NCBI GenBank assembly: GCA_910588215.1
Contig: CAJUQJ010000002.1
Location: forward strand, 1 to 64,000
Direction of reading: 5' to 3'
Source: an uncultured Lachnospiraceae bacterium
GTDB lineage: Bacteria > Bacillota > Clostridia > Lachnospirales > Lachnospiraceae
DNA length: 64,000 nucleotides
This document shows, piece by piece, positions 16,326 to 26,216 of the stretch. The notes under the pieces are model-generated. The model was not told the DNA's origin, searched no databases, and saw only the letters and a program-made list of their open reading frames with translations. Each line of letters begins with the position of its first letter. The first letter of the stretch is position 1. The translations under genes and the position numbers were made by a program.

Positions 16326-18638
16326 CTAACCGGTCGTTCTCTCGATATCGATCACACTCTCGATGGTCCTGATCTTATCCGTGATACGTTGCAATTCTTC
16401 TCTGCTGCCGATCTCGAAGCTGACCAGTATCGTAGCCGTTCCCTGCTTACTCACCCGGGTATTTAAAGACAGAATATCGATCTCCTTCTCTGTAAGCGCC
16501 CGCGAGATATCCGCCAGCAGGCCGTTTCTGTTGTTGGCATAGATACTGATCTCTGCCAGATACTTGCCGCCGACAGCTTCTGTCTGCTGCCACTCAGCAT
16601 CGATCAGCCGGTTACGGTCAATCTCCGGAAGATTCATGATATTGATACAGTCTGTCCGATGAATGGAAATACCTCTTCCCCTCGTCACGAAACCGATGAT
16701 CTCATCTCCCGGTACCGGACTGCAGCACTTGGAAAAACGTACCGCCACGTCATGGATTCCCCGGACTATAATGCCGTTGCTGCTCTTGTTCGTCCGCTCT
16801 CTGTTGATCTGGGCATTCTCCTCTACCTCGGCCATGATCTCTGCATCGGTCATCTCCCGGCGGTGATCCAGATCATACAACTCCTGCATTCGGTTAAGGA
16901 TCTGCCCCTCTTTCAGCCCACCGTGGCCAATCGCCGCCAACACCGAATCCCAATCCTGAAATCCGTAACGCTTCATAATGGCTTCCTGATACTTTGGAAC
17001 CATCACCTCCACGGGATTAATGGTCTTCGCCTTACAGTAATTGGCGATCAATTCCTTACCCTTCACAATATTATCTTCTTTTAACTCATGCTTGAACCAC
17101 TGGTTGATCTTGTTTTTGGCCTGAGTGCTCTTGACCACATTCAACCAATCACGGCTTGGCCCTTTGGAATTCTGGGAGGTCATGATCTCCACCCGGTCGC
17201 CGTTCCTGATTTCATAATCGATGGTCACCAGCTTACCGTTAACCCTGGCGCCAATCATCCTATTGCCGACCGCACTGTGAATGCTGTAGGCAAAGTCGAT
17301 GGTAGTAGACCCGGCCGGCAGGTTCTTCACATCCCCGGTAGGTGTAAAGCAATATACACTGTCAGAGAAAAGATTCAGATCGCTTTTCAGCAGATTTAAG
17401 AATTCCTTGTTATCCGACATATCCCGCTGCCACTCCAGAATCTGCCGCAGCCATACTAGCTTCTCTTCTTCCTGAGCTTCCACCTTCTTACCGTCAGAAG
17501 TCTCCTTATATTTCCAATGTGCGGCGATGCCGTACTCCGCCGCCTTATGCATTTCGTAAGTCCTGATCTGAATCTCAAAGGGCTGTCCCGTGCTGCCGAT
17601 CAGTGTCGTGTGCAGCGACTGATACATATTGGCCTTAGGCATGGAAATATAGTCCTTAAAACGTCCCGGGATAGGTTTATACATCTCATGTATCACACCC
17701 AGCGCCGCATAACAGTCCCGCACCGTATCCACAATGATACGCACCGCGAACAGATCATAGATCTGGTCTATCGTCTTATTCTGGTTCTTCATTTTCTTGT
17801 AAATGCTGAAGAAGTGCTTGATCCGTCCGTCAATCTGTGCTCTGATCCCCGCATGTTCTATATGCTCCGACACTTCATCCACGATCGTCTGAATATACTG
17901 CTCACGGTCGCTTTTGCGAATCGCGATCTTATTGACCAGATCATAGTATGCCTCCGGCTCCAGATATTTTAACGCCAGATCGTCCAATTCCACCTTGATC
18001 CTGGATATGCCAAGCCGCTGTGCGATGGGGGAATAGATATCCAATGTCTCCCTGGCAATCTCCTGCTGTTTCTGCGGCCGCATGTGCTGCAGCGTCCGCA
18101 TATTATGCAGTCTGTCCGCCAACTTGATCAGAATGACCCTGATATCCTTGGCCATGGCAAGAAACATCTTGCGCAGGTTCTCCGCCTGCCGTTCCAGCTT
18201 CTCCGCATCCCGATCCCTGTCGCCGCTGTTGTCTCCGTGGAAATTGATCTTCTCCAGCTTCGTGACACCGTCCACCAGAAGCGCCACGTCCGCGCCAAAC
18301 TGCTCCTTGATCTCCTCATCTGTCATGATCGTGTCTTCCACCACATCATGCAAAAGTCCTGCCACGATCGTCTCCTTATCCAGCTCTAAGTCAGCCAGGA
18401 TGATGGATACATAAAGCGGATGTATGATATAGGGTTCTCCCGATTTGCGTACCTGCCCCCGATGCGCATCGTAGGCCGTCTGATAGGCCTTCTCTATCAG
18501 CGAGATATCTCCGGAAGGATGATATTTGCGCACACGGTTAATAAGCTCCTCGTACAAAGCCTCGGGAGACTGAAATTCCTCGATTGATTCAATTCTGCCA
18601 TCATCAATGATGACTTCTTTCTTTTCTTCTGTCGCCAT
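16326..18638 (-). CDS. rel: Bifunctional (p)ppGpp synthetase/hydrolase Rel
   Basis: A 770-residue stringent-response enzyme that makes and degrades (p)ppGpp. Domains in order: HD hydrolase (HPLYVSIILADLELD..LLHDVVEDT, about 75-110), synthetase (PGRFKDYISMPK and MYQSLHTTLIG, about 320-345, with the RFKD form typical of bifunctional enzymes), TGS (CFTPTGDVKNLPAGSTTIDF, about 430), a zinc-finger-like CCSPVPGDEI segment and a C-terminal ACT domain. It is full length. The ATG at 18638 has GGAG five bases ahead; one at 18653 is also possible. A strong promoter lies upstream. Confidence 0.96.
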   Translation of the reverse strand: MATEEKKEVIIDDGRIESIEEFQSPEALYEELINRVRKYHPSGDISLIEKAYQTAYDAHRGQVRKSGEPYIIHPLYVSIILADLELDKETIVAGLLHDVVEDTIMTDEEIKEQFGADVALLVDGVTKLEKINFHGDNSGDRDRDAEKLERQAENLRKMFLAMAKDIRVILIKLADRLHNMRTLQHMRPQKQQEIARETLDIYSPIAQRLGISRIKVELDDLALKYLEPEAYYDLVNKIAIRKSDREQYIQTIVDEVSEHIEHAGIRAQIDGRIKHFFSIYKKMKNQNKTIDQIYDLFAVRIIVDTVRDCYAALGVIHEMYKPIPGRFKDYISMPKANMYQSLHTTLIGSTGQPFEIQIRTYEMHKAAEYGIAAHWKYKETSDGKKVEAQEEEKLVWLRQILEWQRDMSDNKEFLNLLKSDLNLFSDSVYCFTPTGDVKNLPAGSTTIDFAYSIHSAVGNRMIGARVNGKLVTIDYEIRNGDRVEIMTSQNSKGPSRDWLNVVKSTQAKNKINQWFKHELKEDNIVKGKELIANYCKAKTINPVEVMVPKYQEAIMKRYGFQDWDSVLAAIGHGGLKEGQILNRMQELYDLDHRREMTDAEIMAEVEENAQINRERTNKSSNGIIVRGIHDVAVRFSKCCSPVPGDEIIGFVTRGRGISIHRTDCINIMNLPEIDRNRLIDAEWQQTEAVGGKYLAEISIYANNRNGLLADISRALTEKEIDILSLNTRVSKQGTATILVSFEIGSREELQRITDKIRTIESVIDIERTTG

Positions 18639-18706
18639 AGCCTCTCCAGACATTCTGCCTTATTTGTGATCTGACATAACAGTCAACTCTGATATCATTA
18701 TTCCCT

Positions 18707-18735
18707 ATTATAATCGCAAATCATAAGCAAGTCAA
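18707..18735 (-). promoter_or_regulatory. Strong sigma-A promoter for rel
   Basis: On the minus strand TTGACT (18730-18735), 17 bases, then TATAAT (18707-18712). The start of transcription would fall about 60 bases before the rel ATG. Confidence 0.75.
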
Positions 18736-18819
18736 AATATTCTTTTTGCAGATTACTTTATGACGCTACAACTGCCCTTTCACTATAAGTGGACTCAGCC
18801 CTGTTTCATAGACATCATC

Positions 18820-18854
18820 AAAAACCCCTGATCTGGAAAACTCCAGACCAGGGG
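18820..18854 (-). terminator. Intrinsic terminator of groESL
   Basis: On the minus strand CCCCTGGTCTGG and CCAGATCAGGGG form a long stem followed by TTTTTG, about 50 bases after the groEL stop. Confidence 0.85.
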
Positions 18855-18901
18855 ATTCAATTCTGTTCGTCCGTCATACAGTCACGATATACCGCTTCAG
18901 C

Positions 18902-20524
18902 TTACATCATGCCCATTCCGCCGCCACCTGCCGGCATTGCAGGCTCTGCTTCCTTGATATTCGCTACAACAGATTCTGTTGTGAGCAGTGTGGACGCCAC
19001 ACTGGTAGCATTCTGCAGTGCGCTTCTTGTTACTTTGGCAGGATCAAGAATACCTGCTTCTACCATGTTCACATACTCTTCTTTCAGAGCATCGAAGCCA
19101 ACACCAACCTCAGACTCCATTACCTTATTGATGATCACCGAACCTTCCAGTCCTGCATTTGCCACAATGTGATACAAAGGAGCCTCCAGTGCCTTCAGCA
19201 CGAGCTGCGCACCTGTCTTCTCATCACCTTCCAATGCGTCCGCCAATTTGGCAACTTCCTTGGATGCATGAATATATGCGGAACCGCCGCCTGCGATGAT
19301 ACCCTCTTCCACTGCTGCTCTTGTCGCTGCCAGAGCATCTTCCAGACGAAGCTTTGCTTCCTTCATCTCTGTCTCGGTAGCCGCACCTACTCGAATCACT
19401 GCTACACCGCCTGCCAGCTTCGCAAGGCGCTCCTGCAGCTTCTCTCTGTCGAAGTCGGAAGTGGTCTCCTCGATCTGCATCTTGATCTGACTGATCCTTG
19501 CCTGGATCGCATCTTTGTCGCCCTCACCGTCAACGATGACTGTATTCTCTTTCTGTACTTTAACGGATTTCGCACGGCCAAGCTGCTCCATAGTTGCTTC
19601 TTTCAGCTCCAGACCAAGTTCGGAACTGATCACCTGTCCGCCTGTCAGGATTGCGATATCCTCTAGCATTGCTTTTCTTCTGTCACCGTAGCCAGGAGCC
19701 TTTACTGCTACGACATTGAAAGTTCCGCGCAGCTTGTTGACGATCAATGTGGTAAGTGCTTCCCCTTCCACATCCTCTGCGATGATCAGCAGCTTCGCAC
19801 CGGACTGCACGATCTGCTCTAAGATCGGCAGAATCTCCTGAATATTGGAAATCTTCTTATCTGTGATCAGAATATAAGGATTCTCAAGAACCGCTTCCAT
19901 CTTATCCATATCGGTTGCCATATATGCGGAGATATAACCTCTGTCGAACTGCATACCTTCTACCAGGTCAAGTTCTGTCAGCATAGTCTTGCTCTCTTCG
20001 ATGGTGATAACACCGTCTCCGGATACTTTCTCCATAGCGTCCGCTACCAACTGTCCTACTTCCTCATCACCGGAAGATACTGCGGCAACTCTTGCGATAT
20101 GCTCCTTGCCTTTTACCTTGGAACTCATCTTTGCGATCGCTTCCACTGCACAGTCAGTCGCCTTCTTCATACCTTTTCTTAAGATGATCGGGTTCGCGCC
20201 TGCCGCCAGATTCTTCATCCCTGCATTAACCATTGCCTGCGCCAAAACGGTCGCCGTTGTGGTACCGTCACCTGCCACATCATTCGTCTTAGTCGCCACT
20301 TCCTTCACAAGCTGTGCACCCATATTCTCAAACGCGTCTTCCAGCTCGATCTCCTTGGCGATCGTCACTCCGTCGTTTGTGATCAACGGAGCACCATAAG
20401 ATTTATCCAGGACTACATTTCTACCTTTCGGTCCGAGAGTCACCCTGACGGTATCCGCCAACTGATTTACACCTGATTCCAAAGCCGCTCTGGCCTCTGC
20501 ACCATATTTGATTTCCTTTGCCAT
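18902..20524 (-). CDS. groEL: Chaperonin GroEL
   Basis: A 540-residue, full-length chaperonin 60 that folds proteins together with GroES. Signatures include KEIKYGAEARAALESGVNQL at the start, GPKGRNVVLDKSYGAP, AGDGTTTATVLAQAM (ATP site) and the C-terminal glycine/methionine tail GGGGMGMM. AGGAGG lies before the ATG. It forms one operon with groES, 65 bases upstream, under CIRCE control. Confidence 0.98.
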   Translation of the reverse strand: MAKEIKYGAEARAALESGVNQLADTVRVTLGPKGRNVVLDKSYGAPLITNDGVTIAKEIELEDAFENMGAQLVKEVATKTNDVAGDGTTTATVLAQAMVNAGMKNLAAGANPIILRKGMKKATDCAVEAIAKMSSKVKGKEHIARVAAVSSGDEEVGQLVADAMEKVSGDGVITIEESKTMLTELDLVEGMQFDRGYISAYMATDMDKMEAVLENPYILITDKKISNIQEILPILEQIVQSGAKLLIIAEDVEGEALTTLIVNKLRGTFNVVAVKAPGYGDRRKAMLEDIAILTGGQVISSELGLELKEATMEQLGRAKSVKVQKENTVIVDGEGDKDAIQARISQIKMQIEETTSDFDREKLQERLAKLAGGVAVIRVGAATETEMKEAKLRLEDALAATRAAVEEGIIAGGGSAYIHASKEVAKLADALEGDEKTGAQLVLKALEAPLYHIVANAGLEGSVIINKVMESEVGVGFDALKEEYVNMVEAGILDPAKVTRSALQNATSVASTLLTTESVVANIKEAEPAMPAGGGGMGMM

Positions 20525-20589
20525 GATTCATGTCCTCCTACTATTGATTTATTCTGCGCTTCCTTACGCTTCCGTCCTCCCGTCCGCGT

Positions 20590-20874
20590 TTATTCGATAA
20601 CCGCAAGAATATCATTCTGCTTAACGATGATATACTCTTCTTCTTCCAGTTTCACTTCCGTTCCTGCATACTTGGAGTAAATTACCTGGTCACCGACCTT
20701 TACTTCCATCTTCACTTCCTTGCCATCTACTACACCGCCAGGTCCTACTGCGATCACTTCTGCCTGCTGCGGTTTCTCTTTGCTCTGTCCCGGCAGAACA
20801 ATACCGGACTTCGTCGTCTCTTCTGCAACCAACTGTTTCAATACTACTCTGTCGCCAAGTGGTGTTAATTTCAT
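20590..20874 (-). CDS. groES: Co-chaperonin GroES
   Basis: A 94-residue chaperonin 10. It begins MKLTPLGDRVVLKQL, contains the mobile-loop segment ETTKSGIVLPG and ends DILAVIE. The ATG at 20874 follows AAGGAGG by nine bases; the frame upstream to 20925 includes the ribosome site and is not coding. It is the first gene of groES-groEL, directly behind a CIRCE operator and promoter. Confidence 0.98.
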   Translation of the reverse strand: MKLTPLGDRVVLKQLVAEETTKSGIVLPGQSKEKPQQAEVIAVGPGGVVDGKEVKMEVKVGDQVIYSKYAGTEVKLEEEEYIIVKQNDILAVIE

Positions 20875-20918
20875 AACTGTTGCCTCCTTATAGAAAAATC
20901 TTAGTATACATCTTGTTA

Positions 20919-20945
20919 TTAGCACTCATTCATGTCGAGTGCTAA
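20919..20945. promoter_or_regulatory. CIRCE operator (HrcA binding site)
   Basis: A perfect match to the consensus TTAGCACTC-N9-GAGTGCTAA, 45 bases before the groES start and just behind the promoter. HrcA represses groESL through this site until heat stress. No hrcA gene lies in the window. Confidence 0.97.
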
Positions 20946-20956
20946 CCGTTGAACAT

Positions 20957-20985
20957 ATATTATCTTTATATGAGAACGTTTGCAA
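20957..20985 (-). promoter_or_regulatory. Sigma-A promoter of groESL
   Basis: On the minus strand TTGCAA (20980-20985), 17 bases, TAATAT (20957-20962). The start would lie at the edge of the CIRCE element, as expected for HrcA repression. Confidence 0.85.
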
Positions 20986-21156
20986 ACTGATTTATCATCA
21001 TTTATCGCATACTTTTCTTTTATTATCTTCTATTTTCTATGTTTTACTCATTTTATCTCGTTTTGTACCCTGATACGCAATTTAATATTTATTTTATAAT
21101 TTGTGTACCGCCGCCTGTTTCCCCTGTACGGACGGCCAGTAGGGCATTGTCTACAG

Positions 21157-21199
21157 AAAAAGCTGCTGCAAAACCTGACTTACCGTTCTGCAGCAGCTT
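21157..21199 (-). terminator. Intrinsic terminator after the GGDEF-like gene
   Basis: AAGCTGCTGCA and TGCAGCAGCTT form a perfect 11-bp stem; on the minus strand it is followed by TTTTTC. It begins about 30 bases after the stop codon. Confidence 0.85.
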
Positions 21200-21231
21200 C
21201 ATAAAGCTCTTAATATGGAATCATTCTATAC

Positions 21232-22161
21232 CTATTGTACGCCGTGTGCCAGTCTCTCGCGGTAGCCGGGTGCATTCTTGATCTCAAACTTATTGTTGAA
21301 CATCTCGTACTCCGCATCCGGCAGCTTATCCTTAAGCTGCTCCTCCACGTTCGTCTTATAAACAACCCCGCAGGCCACAGAAGGCGCCAGAATCCGATCC
21401 TCATAGGCCAGACATGCCTGCTGTACATGCGTACAGTATTCTTCCGCTTCACCGTCCTCCGCCATAGGGATCAGAATAATGAACACATCACCATCCACAC
21501 GGCCGATGACATAGTCCGGTTTCGCCTCCTGCTTCAGGATATCGGCGATCGTCCGAATCAATCTGTCACTCTCCTCGTCTCCGAAATGATCATTGACAAA
21601 CTTCCAGTCATTGATGTTGGCGTTGACCACCGCCACCGGTGCGACGCTCAGGCCGTCCAGACGCTGCATCTGCTCCTCGAAGTAATGCTTATGATAGACA
21701 CCCGTCAGGACGTCTTCTTTCTCTCCTCTGGCTGTCTGCACATGCTGCACACCTACCTTCTCTTCCAACTCATCCATATAAATTGAAGATTCCTTATGTA
21801 AGTATGCTTCTTCTCCCCACTGGGAAAGCATCTTCGTGAATTCATCCAGAAGATTGCCCACTTCCTGCTGCATCGCATCCGGCACTTTCTCCGTCTGCGC
21901 ATATAAATGCGCGATAGTTCTCCCATAAACTCTCACTTTACGCCCCGGGTCTCCGACCACATCCGGCGTAAATCCGGCAAAGCCGCCAACTGATACCACT
22001 TTCTCACCATGTCTCTCCGTAAGCAGAATGTCTACACCGGTCAGCGCATGAAGCGCCTTACAGTATTCTCTCAGCGTGTCGATAGCATATAAATTATCCA
22101 GCGCATAATTTCTGATATTACTCTTGATCCTCTTCTCAAAAGGAATTGCCTTGTAATCCAT
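21232..22161 (-). CDS. Degenerate GGDEF-domain protein
   Basis: A 309-residue protein. The N-terminal part (about 1-130) looks like a small sensory domain and contains VDILLTERHGEKVVSVGGF. A coiled linker and a C-terminal GGDEF-fold domain follow (about 150-280), beginning LTGVYHKHYFEEQMQRLDG. The signature site reads RVDGDVF instead of GGDEF, so diguanylate cyclase activity is unlikely; it may bind nucleotide or act as a receptor. The ATG at 22161 is preferred because AGGAGAGG precedes it; an ATG at 22263 would add 34 residues but has a poor ribosome site. Confidence 0.75.
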   Translation of the reverse strand: MDYKAIPFEKRIKSNIRNYALDNLYAIDTLREYCKALHALTGVDILLTERHGEKVVSVGGFAGFTPDVVGDPGRKVRVYGRTIAHLYAQTEKVPDAMQQEVGNLLDEFTKMLSQWGEEAYLHKESSIYMDELEEKVGVQHVQTARGEKEDVLTGVYHKHYFEEQMQRLDGLSVAPVAVVNANINDWKFVNDHFGDEESDRLIRTIADILKQEAKPDYVIGRVDGDVFIILIPMAEDGEAEEYCTHVQQACLAYEDRILAPSVACGVVYKTNVEEQLKDKLPDAEYEMFNNKFEIKNAPGYRERLAHGVQ

Positions 22162-22397
22162 AGTCTGTAACCTCTCCTGTCTTAGTCCCTGTAAAAAGTA
22201 AATCTGCTCCGCAAGATCAACAAAATAGGCAAATTTTGTTATGAGATCTGCTTCCAGTCTCATAAATCCGGAGCAATTTATTGTACCATAAATACCTCAC
22301 GGTTTTGCTAAAATCAGTATACCTTTTTCAGGCAGTTTTGTCTAGGGACTCCTGGAAAAAAGACTACAGGAGACTGAAGTCCGGATCAAATAATTCC

Positions 22398-23225
22398 CTA
22401 CTCAGCAATCCTCTCCTTATTATACACAATATTACCTGTCTTCCCATCCAAACGGCCGCCCTCCTTAGACAGCGCCTTGGCGATATGCGCCTTTCTTCCC
22501 CTGGATTCAAAAGGTACGTCATCCACGTTACCGTTCTTGATATCCTCGCACACTTCCAACACCTCATCCAGCAAAACTGCCGGATAATCCCTTCCCGGTC
22601 CGTGCGACAGATAAATACGGTCAAATTTACCTGCAGTCTTACTTTTCAGTTCTCGCAGATTCTTCTCATAGGTACTAAGGCCTGTGGAGTAGGTATCAAA
22701 CAGAAATGTAAAACCATTGCAGGCATCCCCGGTGATCAGCGTCCGCTCTTCTCTGATCAGCATACACAGACTTCCCCTCGTATGTCCCGGACAGGCATAA
22801 ATCTCGATCGATATTCCTCCCAGGTCAAACACGTCTCCTTCCTCCATATCAAGGAACGCATCCGGAGGTGTAACCGGAATATACTCTTCCTCCGCTACAT
22901 CAGCAAACCTTGGCGATTCGGAAAGAAACCTTTTTCTTACTTCCAGCTCACAGTGCTGCACATAGATATAGTCGTCCTTCCTGCTCATGTAGACCGTATC
23001 AAATTCTGGTGCTCCCATGGCATGATCCACATGTCCGTGGGTCACAAGCACGATAACCGGTCTGTCCGTCATGGACTCAACATACTGTCGAAGGCTCCCC
23101 GCCCCACTGCCGGTATCGATAAGCGCCGCCTTCTGCGTCCCCTCCACCAGATACATCTGCTCTCCGGCAAGTCCATAGATTCTCGTTGCATGTTCCGAAA
23201 TCTTTTCTGCATGAAATTGTACCAT
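22398..23225 (-). CDS. MBL-fold metallohydrolase
   Basis: A 275-residue metallo-beta-lactamase-fold protein with the metal motif VTHGHVDHAMGAPEF (about residues 60-74), a following histidine in YACPGHTRGSLCMLI, the aspartate in LITGDACNGF and a late histidine in YLSHGPGRDYP. The set is complete, so it should be an active hydrolase. Its substrate is not recognisable. AAAGGA lies before the ATG. It stands alone on the minus strand. Confidence 0.85.
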   Translation of the reverse strand: MVQFHAEKISEHATRIYGLAGEQMYLVEGTQKAALIDTGSGAGSLRQYVESMTDRPVIVLVTHGHVDHAMGAPEFDTVYMSRKDDYIYVQHCELEVRKRFLSESPRFADVAEEEYIPVTPPDAFLDMEEGDVFDLGGISIEIYACPGHTRGSLCMLIREERTLITGDACNGFTFLFDTYSTGLSTYEKNLRELKSKTAGKFDRIYLSHGPGRDYPAVLLDEVLEVCEDIKNGNVDDVPFESRGRKAHIAKALSKEGGRLDGKTGNIVYNKERIAE

Positions 23226-23333
23226 TTTTCTCCATTCCTTTCTACTATCCTCTATGTTCCATTACGGATTCACGTATGCAGTCATCCCTTCTGCGCATAG
23301 CGTCTGCCCGCTACTCCGGCTATTGCTATTGCT

Positions 23334-23744
23334 TCACGGATGTTTCCCTGTTCTGTAACACCATACGGCAATATCCGCGATCAACGCAAGCGGAAGCGGC
23401 TTATTGTATGGGAGTTGGATCGCACCCTTGCTTGTCTTATAATCACTCAGCCGCTCAGCAAATTCCACGACCGCCTCCGGTCCCGGATACAGGCCGATAT
23501 GTTTCTGAAAACCCGCGAAATGTATGATATTATGCTTATCCCAGAAGGTCGGCATACTCCATGAGATGCGCTCCTCAGCCTCCGGCAGCGCCGCTCGTAT
23601 CGCGTCACGTACCGCTCTCAGATATTGCCTCATCTCCTCAGGCTGCGCTTCTATATATTCGTCGATCGTCTCTGGCGCTTTCCCGCAGTAATGATCCTGT
23701 CCCTGCCTCTTAAAGCTGCGTCCACATTTCGGACATGTCCACAT
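23334..23744 (-). CDS. DUF1801 protein with N-terminal zinc ribbon
   Basis: A 136-residue protein. It opens with a zinc-ribbon-like segment, MWTCPKCGRSFKRQGQDHYC, with two CxxC-type positions, then a DUF1801/YdhG-like domain (PEEMRQYLRAVRDAIRAALP, ISWSMPTFW, HIGLYPGPEAVVEFAERLSD, KGAIQLPYNKPLP). DUF1801 proteins have a small alpha/beta fold and mostly unknown function. AAGGAGG precedes the ATG at 23744; a longer frame to 23903 includes this site and is not coding. Confidence 0.85.
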   Translation of the reverse strand: MWTCPKCGRSFKRQGQDHYCGKAPETIDEYIEAQPEEMRQYLRAVRDAIRAALPEAEERISWSMPTFWDKHNIIHFAGFQKHIGLYPGPEAVVEFAERLSDYKTSKGAIQLPYNKPLPLALIADIAVWCYRTGKHP

Positions 23745-23928
23745 GTGCTTCTGCCTCCTTATGCTTTCATTCTTTCTATATCCTATCACACCGCCGTCTG
23801 TTTTACACCGGCATCCCATATCCATATCATCCGTAGATTCCGAACCGACTCCGCCGCCTGAGAAGATAGTTCTATACCAGTGGATGACGGCCTCACATTT
23901 CACTGTTCCTGTCTGTCACGATTGCCGT

Positions 23929-24543
23929 TTACGAAAACAACTCCGCCATTTCTTCATGCTGCCCATCTGCCGCATAAAGGCACACCCCGTCCAGATCCGT
24001 GCTCCGGTTGTTGAATGCCGGAAACAGGAACCCGCACTCCGGTTTTCCCGCTTCATAATCCCCGCTCACCGGACAGACCGCGCAGATCAGAAAACGATAC
24101 ACTTCCTCCGACTCCCACTGACTCGCCTTGTCTTTCCCCTTTACCGGAACATCATAGTTCCCATAGAACATGTAGATACCGTAAGGATGATCGGAACGGT
24201 GCCGCTCCCCTATGTATTCGTAGAGAGAAAGCAGCAGCGCATCATTCTTCATCTCACAGTCTCTCAGCGCCATCAATAACTGCCAGACACCGCCCGGTTT
24301 CCTCGCTCCCGACCCCAGACGATGATCCATCAGCTGTACATTCGTCTCCGAAAAGGGAATGACTTTGGCGATCTCCAGGTTCTTTGCCCTGTCCGCAGAG
24401 GATAACTTTAAGAAATTCGTATGGAATGTACCGTCTATAAATCCTTCCTCATCCATATAAGCACCCGCTATCCTGCTGAAACAGTTTCTCGAAACCGTCA
24501 TCCGTCTGGTCAACTCCAGCATATCTTCGCGATCTATCTTCAT
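23929..24543 (-). CDS. DUF4317-like protein, short form
   Basis: A 204-residue protein that resembles the N-terminal half of DUF4317 proteins, which are common in Lachnospiraceae. Recognisable parts are the opening helix with RNCFSRIAGAYMDEEG, the segment LKLSSADRAKNLEIAK, GGVWQLLMALRDCEMKNDAL and a late CGFLFPAFNNRSTDLDG. Longer relatives continue beyond this point, while here a stop comes soon after, so this may be a short paralogue or a truncated copy. GGGGGAG lies before the ATG. Function unknown. Confidence 0.6.
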   Translation of the reverse strand: MKIDREDMLELTRRMTVSRNCFSRIAGAYMDEEGFIDGTFHTNFLKLSSADRAKNLEIAKVIPFSETNVQLMDHRLGSGARKPGGVWQLLMALRDCEMKNDALLLSLYEYIGERHRSDHPYGIYMFYGNYDVPVKGKDKASQWESEEVYRFLICAVCPVSGDYEAGKPECGFLFPAFNNRSTDLDGVCLYAADGQHEEMAELFS

Positions 24544-24806
24544 ATTGCTCCCCCATTCCTCTGCTCATGCTATATGTCATGGTTACCTTATCATAAAATG
24601 TACGCCGTTTCAACGTCTTTTCCGATCGCGGACATCACAGTACCCACGCAAAAGTCAAATTGTGACAGTGAAGCCGAAGGCTGAACTGTTACGTCAAATG
24701 ATCATTTCTTGCGGACTCATACTGGTAATTCCGACAAAGATATTGTATTATGGAATCTAACTGGCTTTCCTGAAATACATAAATCTATGATACGAGGATA
24801 TCTGAC

Positions 24807-26171
24807 ATGAAAGAGAAAAAGACAGAAATACAGATCAACAAGAAAGAGTTCTACAGAAATCTGACAAGGCTCGCCCTTCCCATCGCCCTGCAAAGCCTGA
24901 TGCTGGCATCAGTAGCTGCAGGCGACGCATTGATGCTGGGAAAAGTGGCACAGGACGAGATGACTGCCGTCTCACTGGCAACCCAGATCCAATTTGTCCA
25001 GAATATGTTCCTGATGGCCATCACAGGCGCCGGCGCCATTCTCGGTGCACAGTACTGGGGCAAAGGTGACAAGCATACTCTGGAAGACGTTTTCAATATG
25101 ATGCTTCGCTTCTGCGGGTTTACCTCCGTCGTGTTTTTCCTGGCCTGTGAACTGATACCAGAGATGCTGATGCATATCTTCACGCACGATACACCACTGA
25201 TCGCTCTTGGCAGCTCCTATCTGCGTATCGCCGGCTGGTCTTATCTGCTTACGGGCATCTCGCAATGCTATCTGACAATCATGAAGGTGTCGGATCATGT
25301 AAAGCCCGGCGCTCTGATCAGCTCTTGTGCCGTACTTCTGAATATAGTCCTGAATGCGATCTTCATCTTCGGACTGTTTGGCGCGCCCAGAATGCAAGCG
25401 AGAGGTGCTGCACTTGCCACCACGCTTTCCCGCGTTATAGAACTTGCACTGTGTGTGGCCGTATCCTCACAGTCTTCCCATATCCGTCCGGCATTTGACC
25501 GGTTTCTTAAGCTGCCCAAACAGCTGAAAGCCGATTTCATCAGGCAGTGCCTGCCATTAATGGGCGGCTCTCTATGCTGGGGTGTAGGCTTCACCTCCTA
25601 TACCGCTATCATGGGCCATATGGGCACCGACGCAGCGGCTGCAAATTCCGTATCCGCAGTTGCCAGGGATTTGATCTGCTGTATGTGCAACGGTATTGGT
25701 AGTGCTGCCGGAATCATCGTCGGCAACGAACTGGGGGCAGGGCGCCTGGAACTTGGCAAAGCTTATGGCATCAAGCTCAAGAATATTTCCTATGTCATCG
25801 GTTTTATCTCAACCGCCCTTGTGCTTGCCATAACCCCATTTGTCGTTCGGATGGTCATTCTGACAGATCAGGCCCGGGGTTACCTTACGGGAATGATGGT
25901 GATCATGTCCTTCTATATGATCGGCCGCTGCGTCAATACTGTCACGATCAACGGCGTGCTGGATGGTGGTGGTGACACCCTGTTCGATATGTACAGCCTG
26001 ATCGTCTGCATGTGGTGTATCGCTATTCCGCTGGCGCTCATCGGTGCTTTTGTCCTGCACTGGTCTCCTCTGGCAGTCTATGCCTGCACCTGTCTGGATG
26101 AGGTGGGGAAGATTCCCTGGGTGATGGCACGGTTCCGCAAATATAAATGGGTGCAGGATCTGACAAGATAA
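24807..26171 (+). CDS. MATE family efflux transporter
   Basis: A 454-residue, 12-helix multidrug and toxin extrusion protein (MatE domain twice, about 15-180 and 240-400). It begins with a hydrophilic lysine-rich stretch, then RLALPIALQSLMLASVAAGDALMLGKV, of which PIALQSLM and GDALMLG are typical. MATE pumps use sodium or proton gradients to export cationic compounds. GAGG lies ten bases before the ATG. The gene is convergent with tpiA; a shared hairpin separates them. Confidence 0.92.
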   Translation: MKEKKTEIQINKKEFYRNLTRLALPIALQSLMLASVAAGDALMLGKVAQDEMTAVSLATQIQFVQNMFLMAITGAGAILGAQYWGKGDKHTLEDVFNMMLRFCGFTSVVFFLACELIPEMLMHIFTHDTPLIALGSSYLRIAGWSYLLTGISQCYLTIMKVSDHVKPGALISSCAVLLNIVLNAIFIFGLFGAPRMQARGAALATTLSRVIELALCVAVSSQSSHIRPAFDRFLKLPKQLKADFIRQCLPLMGGSLCWGVGFTSYTAIMGHMGTDAAAANSVSAVARDLICCMCNGIGSAAGIIVGNELGAGRLELGKAYGIKLKNISYVIGFISTALVLAITPFVVRMVILTDQARGYLTGMMVIMSFYMIGRCVNTVTINGVLDGGGDTLFDMYSLIVCMWCIAIPLALIGAFVLHWSPLAVYACTCLDEVGKIPWVMARFRKYKWVQDLTR

Positions 26172-26216
26172 ATGTACGAAAATTGGAGCGTCCGCCAAAA
26201 GTACACACAACATCGC

